The position numbers and the translations under genes are program-made. A stretch of DNA of 64,000 nt from NCBI RefSeq assembly GCF_037977385.1, contig NZ_CP150277.1, positions 2,829,001 to 2,893,000 on the forward strand, given 5' to 3'. Numbering within the stretch: position 1 is the stretch's first letter; every line of letters begins with the position of its first letter. Positions 63,800 through 64,000 of this stretch are shown piece by piece. The stretch is from Terribacillus sp. FSL K6-0262 (GTDB lineage: Bacteria > Bacillota > Bacilli > Bacillales > Amphibacillaceae). The notes below the pieces were generated by a model. That model was not told the DNA's origin. It saw only the letters and a list, made by a program, of their open reading frames with translations, and ran no database searches.

Positions 63800-64000
63800 A
63801 TGGAGTCATTTTGGGAAAATACGATCGTCCTGACAGCTGCGCGCTATAGCGTTGCTGTGCTTAGCATCATCGTTTTCATGGCTATTTTCGAGCTGGTGAC
63901 TTCCTATAAGAATTGGGAAGAAATCCGCCGGGGCAATCTGTCTGTTGCCATGGCAACAGGAGGTAAGATGTTCGGTGTTGCGAATGTGCTGCGCTTTTCC
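63800..64000 (+). CDS. yshE: DUF350 membrane protein YshE, 5' part
   Basis: 67 codons before the window ends. ATG 63800 follows GGGGGAATTCGGG. Reads 'MESFWENTIVLTAARYSVAV', then one membrane helix ('VLSIIVFMAIFELVTSY'), 'KNWEEIRRGNLSVAMATGGK' and the start of a second helix ('MFGVANVLRFS'). The 'W.EI..GN..VA.A..G' pattern is that of DUF350 proteins, and yshE follows mutS2 in B. subtilis. 20 bases after mutS2, so probably co-transcribed. Confidence 0.88.
   Translation, partial: MESFWENTIVLTAARYSVAVLSIIVFMAIFELVTSYKNWEEIRRGNLSVAMATGGKMFGVANVLRFS

Overview
The window is chromosomal DNA of an endospore-forming Bacillaceae (low-GC Gram-positive). The order ytxK-ackA, ytkL, ytoI, nrnA, ytrI/ytrH, dnaE, malic enzyme, accDA, pfkA-pyk, fxsA, ytvI, ytwI, citZ-icd-mdh, phoPR, polA-mutM-coaE, gapB, speD, nrdR-dnaB-dnaI, ytxC, thrS, infC-rpmI-rplT, ysdAB, ysdC, sspI, ysgA, pheST, rnhC, zapA, yshB, polX, mutS2, yshE follows the Bacillus subtilis 'yt/ys' region closely. 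Spore genes (sspI, ytrHI, ytxC) support a sporulating host. Differences from B. subtilis (fabF next to speD, an ald-M24 peptidase insertion between ackA and ytkL, a short PhoR) show another genus. Terribacillus or a similar halotolerant genus is a guess that cannot be settled from the sequence alone.

Layout: 1-2.1 kb holds the end of a CitB/DcuR-type response regulator and a 2-hydroxycarboxylate (malate/citrate) symporter. 2.1-4.4 kb is ytxK-ackA. 4.4-8.1 kb is an AT-rich accessory island inserted at the 3' end of ackA and bracketed by two identical 95-bp copies of that 3' end. 8.3-18 kb has ald, an M24 peptidase, ytkL, ytoI, nrnA, ytrIH and dnaE. 18-30 kb is central carbon and lipid metabolism (malic enzyme, AccDA, PfkA, Pyk, CitZ, Icd, Mdh). 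30-42.5 kb holds phoPR, DNA repair (polA, mutM), coaE, gapB, speD, fabF and replication initiation (nrdR, dnaB, dnaI). 42.6-50.9 kb is translation (thrS with T-box; infC-rpmI-rplT with L20-type leader) and small membrane proteins. 51-64 kb has a repeat-bearing lytic transglycosylase, sspI, pheST with T-box, two pseudogenes, rnhC, zapA, yshB, polX, mutS2 and the start of yshE.

The most unusual region is the ackA island. It carries a twice-frameshifted relic of a tyrosine recombinase beginning just inside the left repeat, a HEPN-like gene that has lost its start, a small membrane protein with an in-frame stop, a membrane-anchored coiled-coil protein, the first 21 codons of an alpha/beta SASP gene, and an exported protein followed by a tiny two-helix membrane protein (bacteriocin/immunity-like arrangement). 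The native ackA terminator now lies 3.75 kb downstream of the functional ackA. Other points of note are a PhoR without an extracytoplasmic sensor domain, a FapR-type operator in front of an isolated fabF, an infC with candidate AUU start codons, a sigma-W-type promoter at ysdB, and two newly read pseudogenes (YunG-like, GNAT) between pheT and rnhC.

All calls rest on reading the sequence and on memory of protein families; no database search was run.
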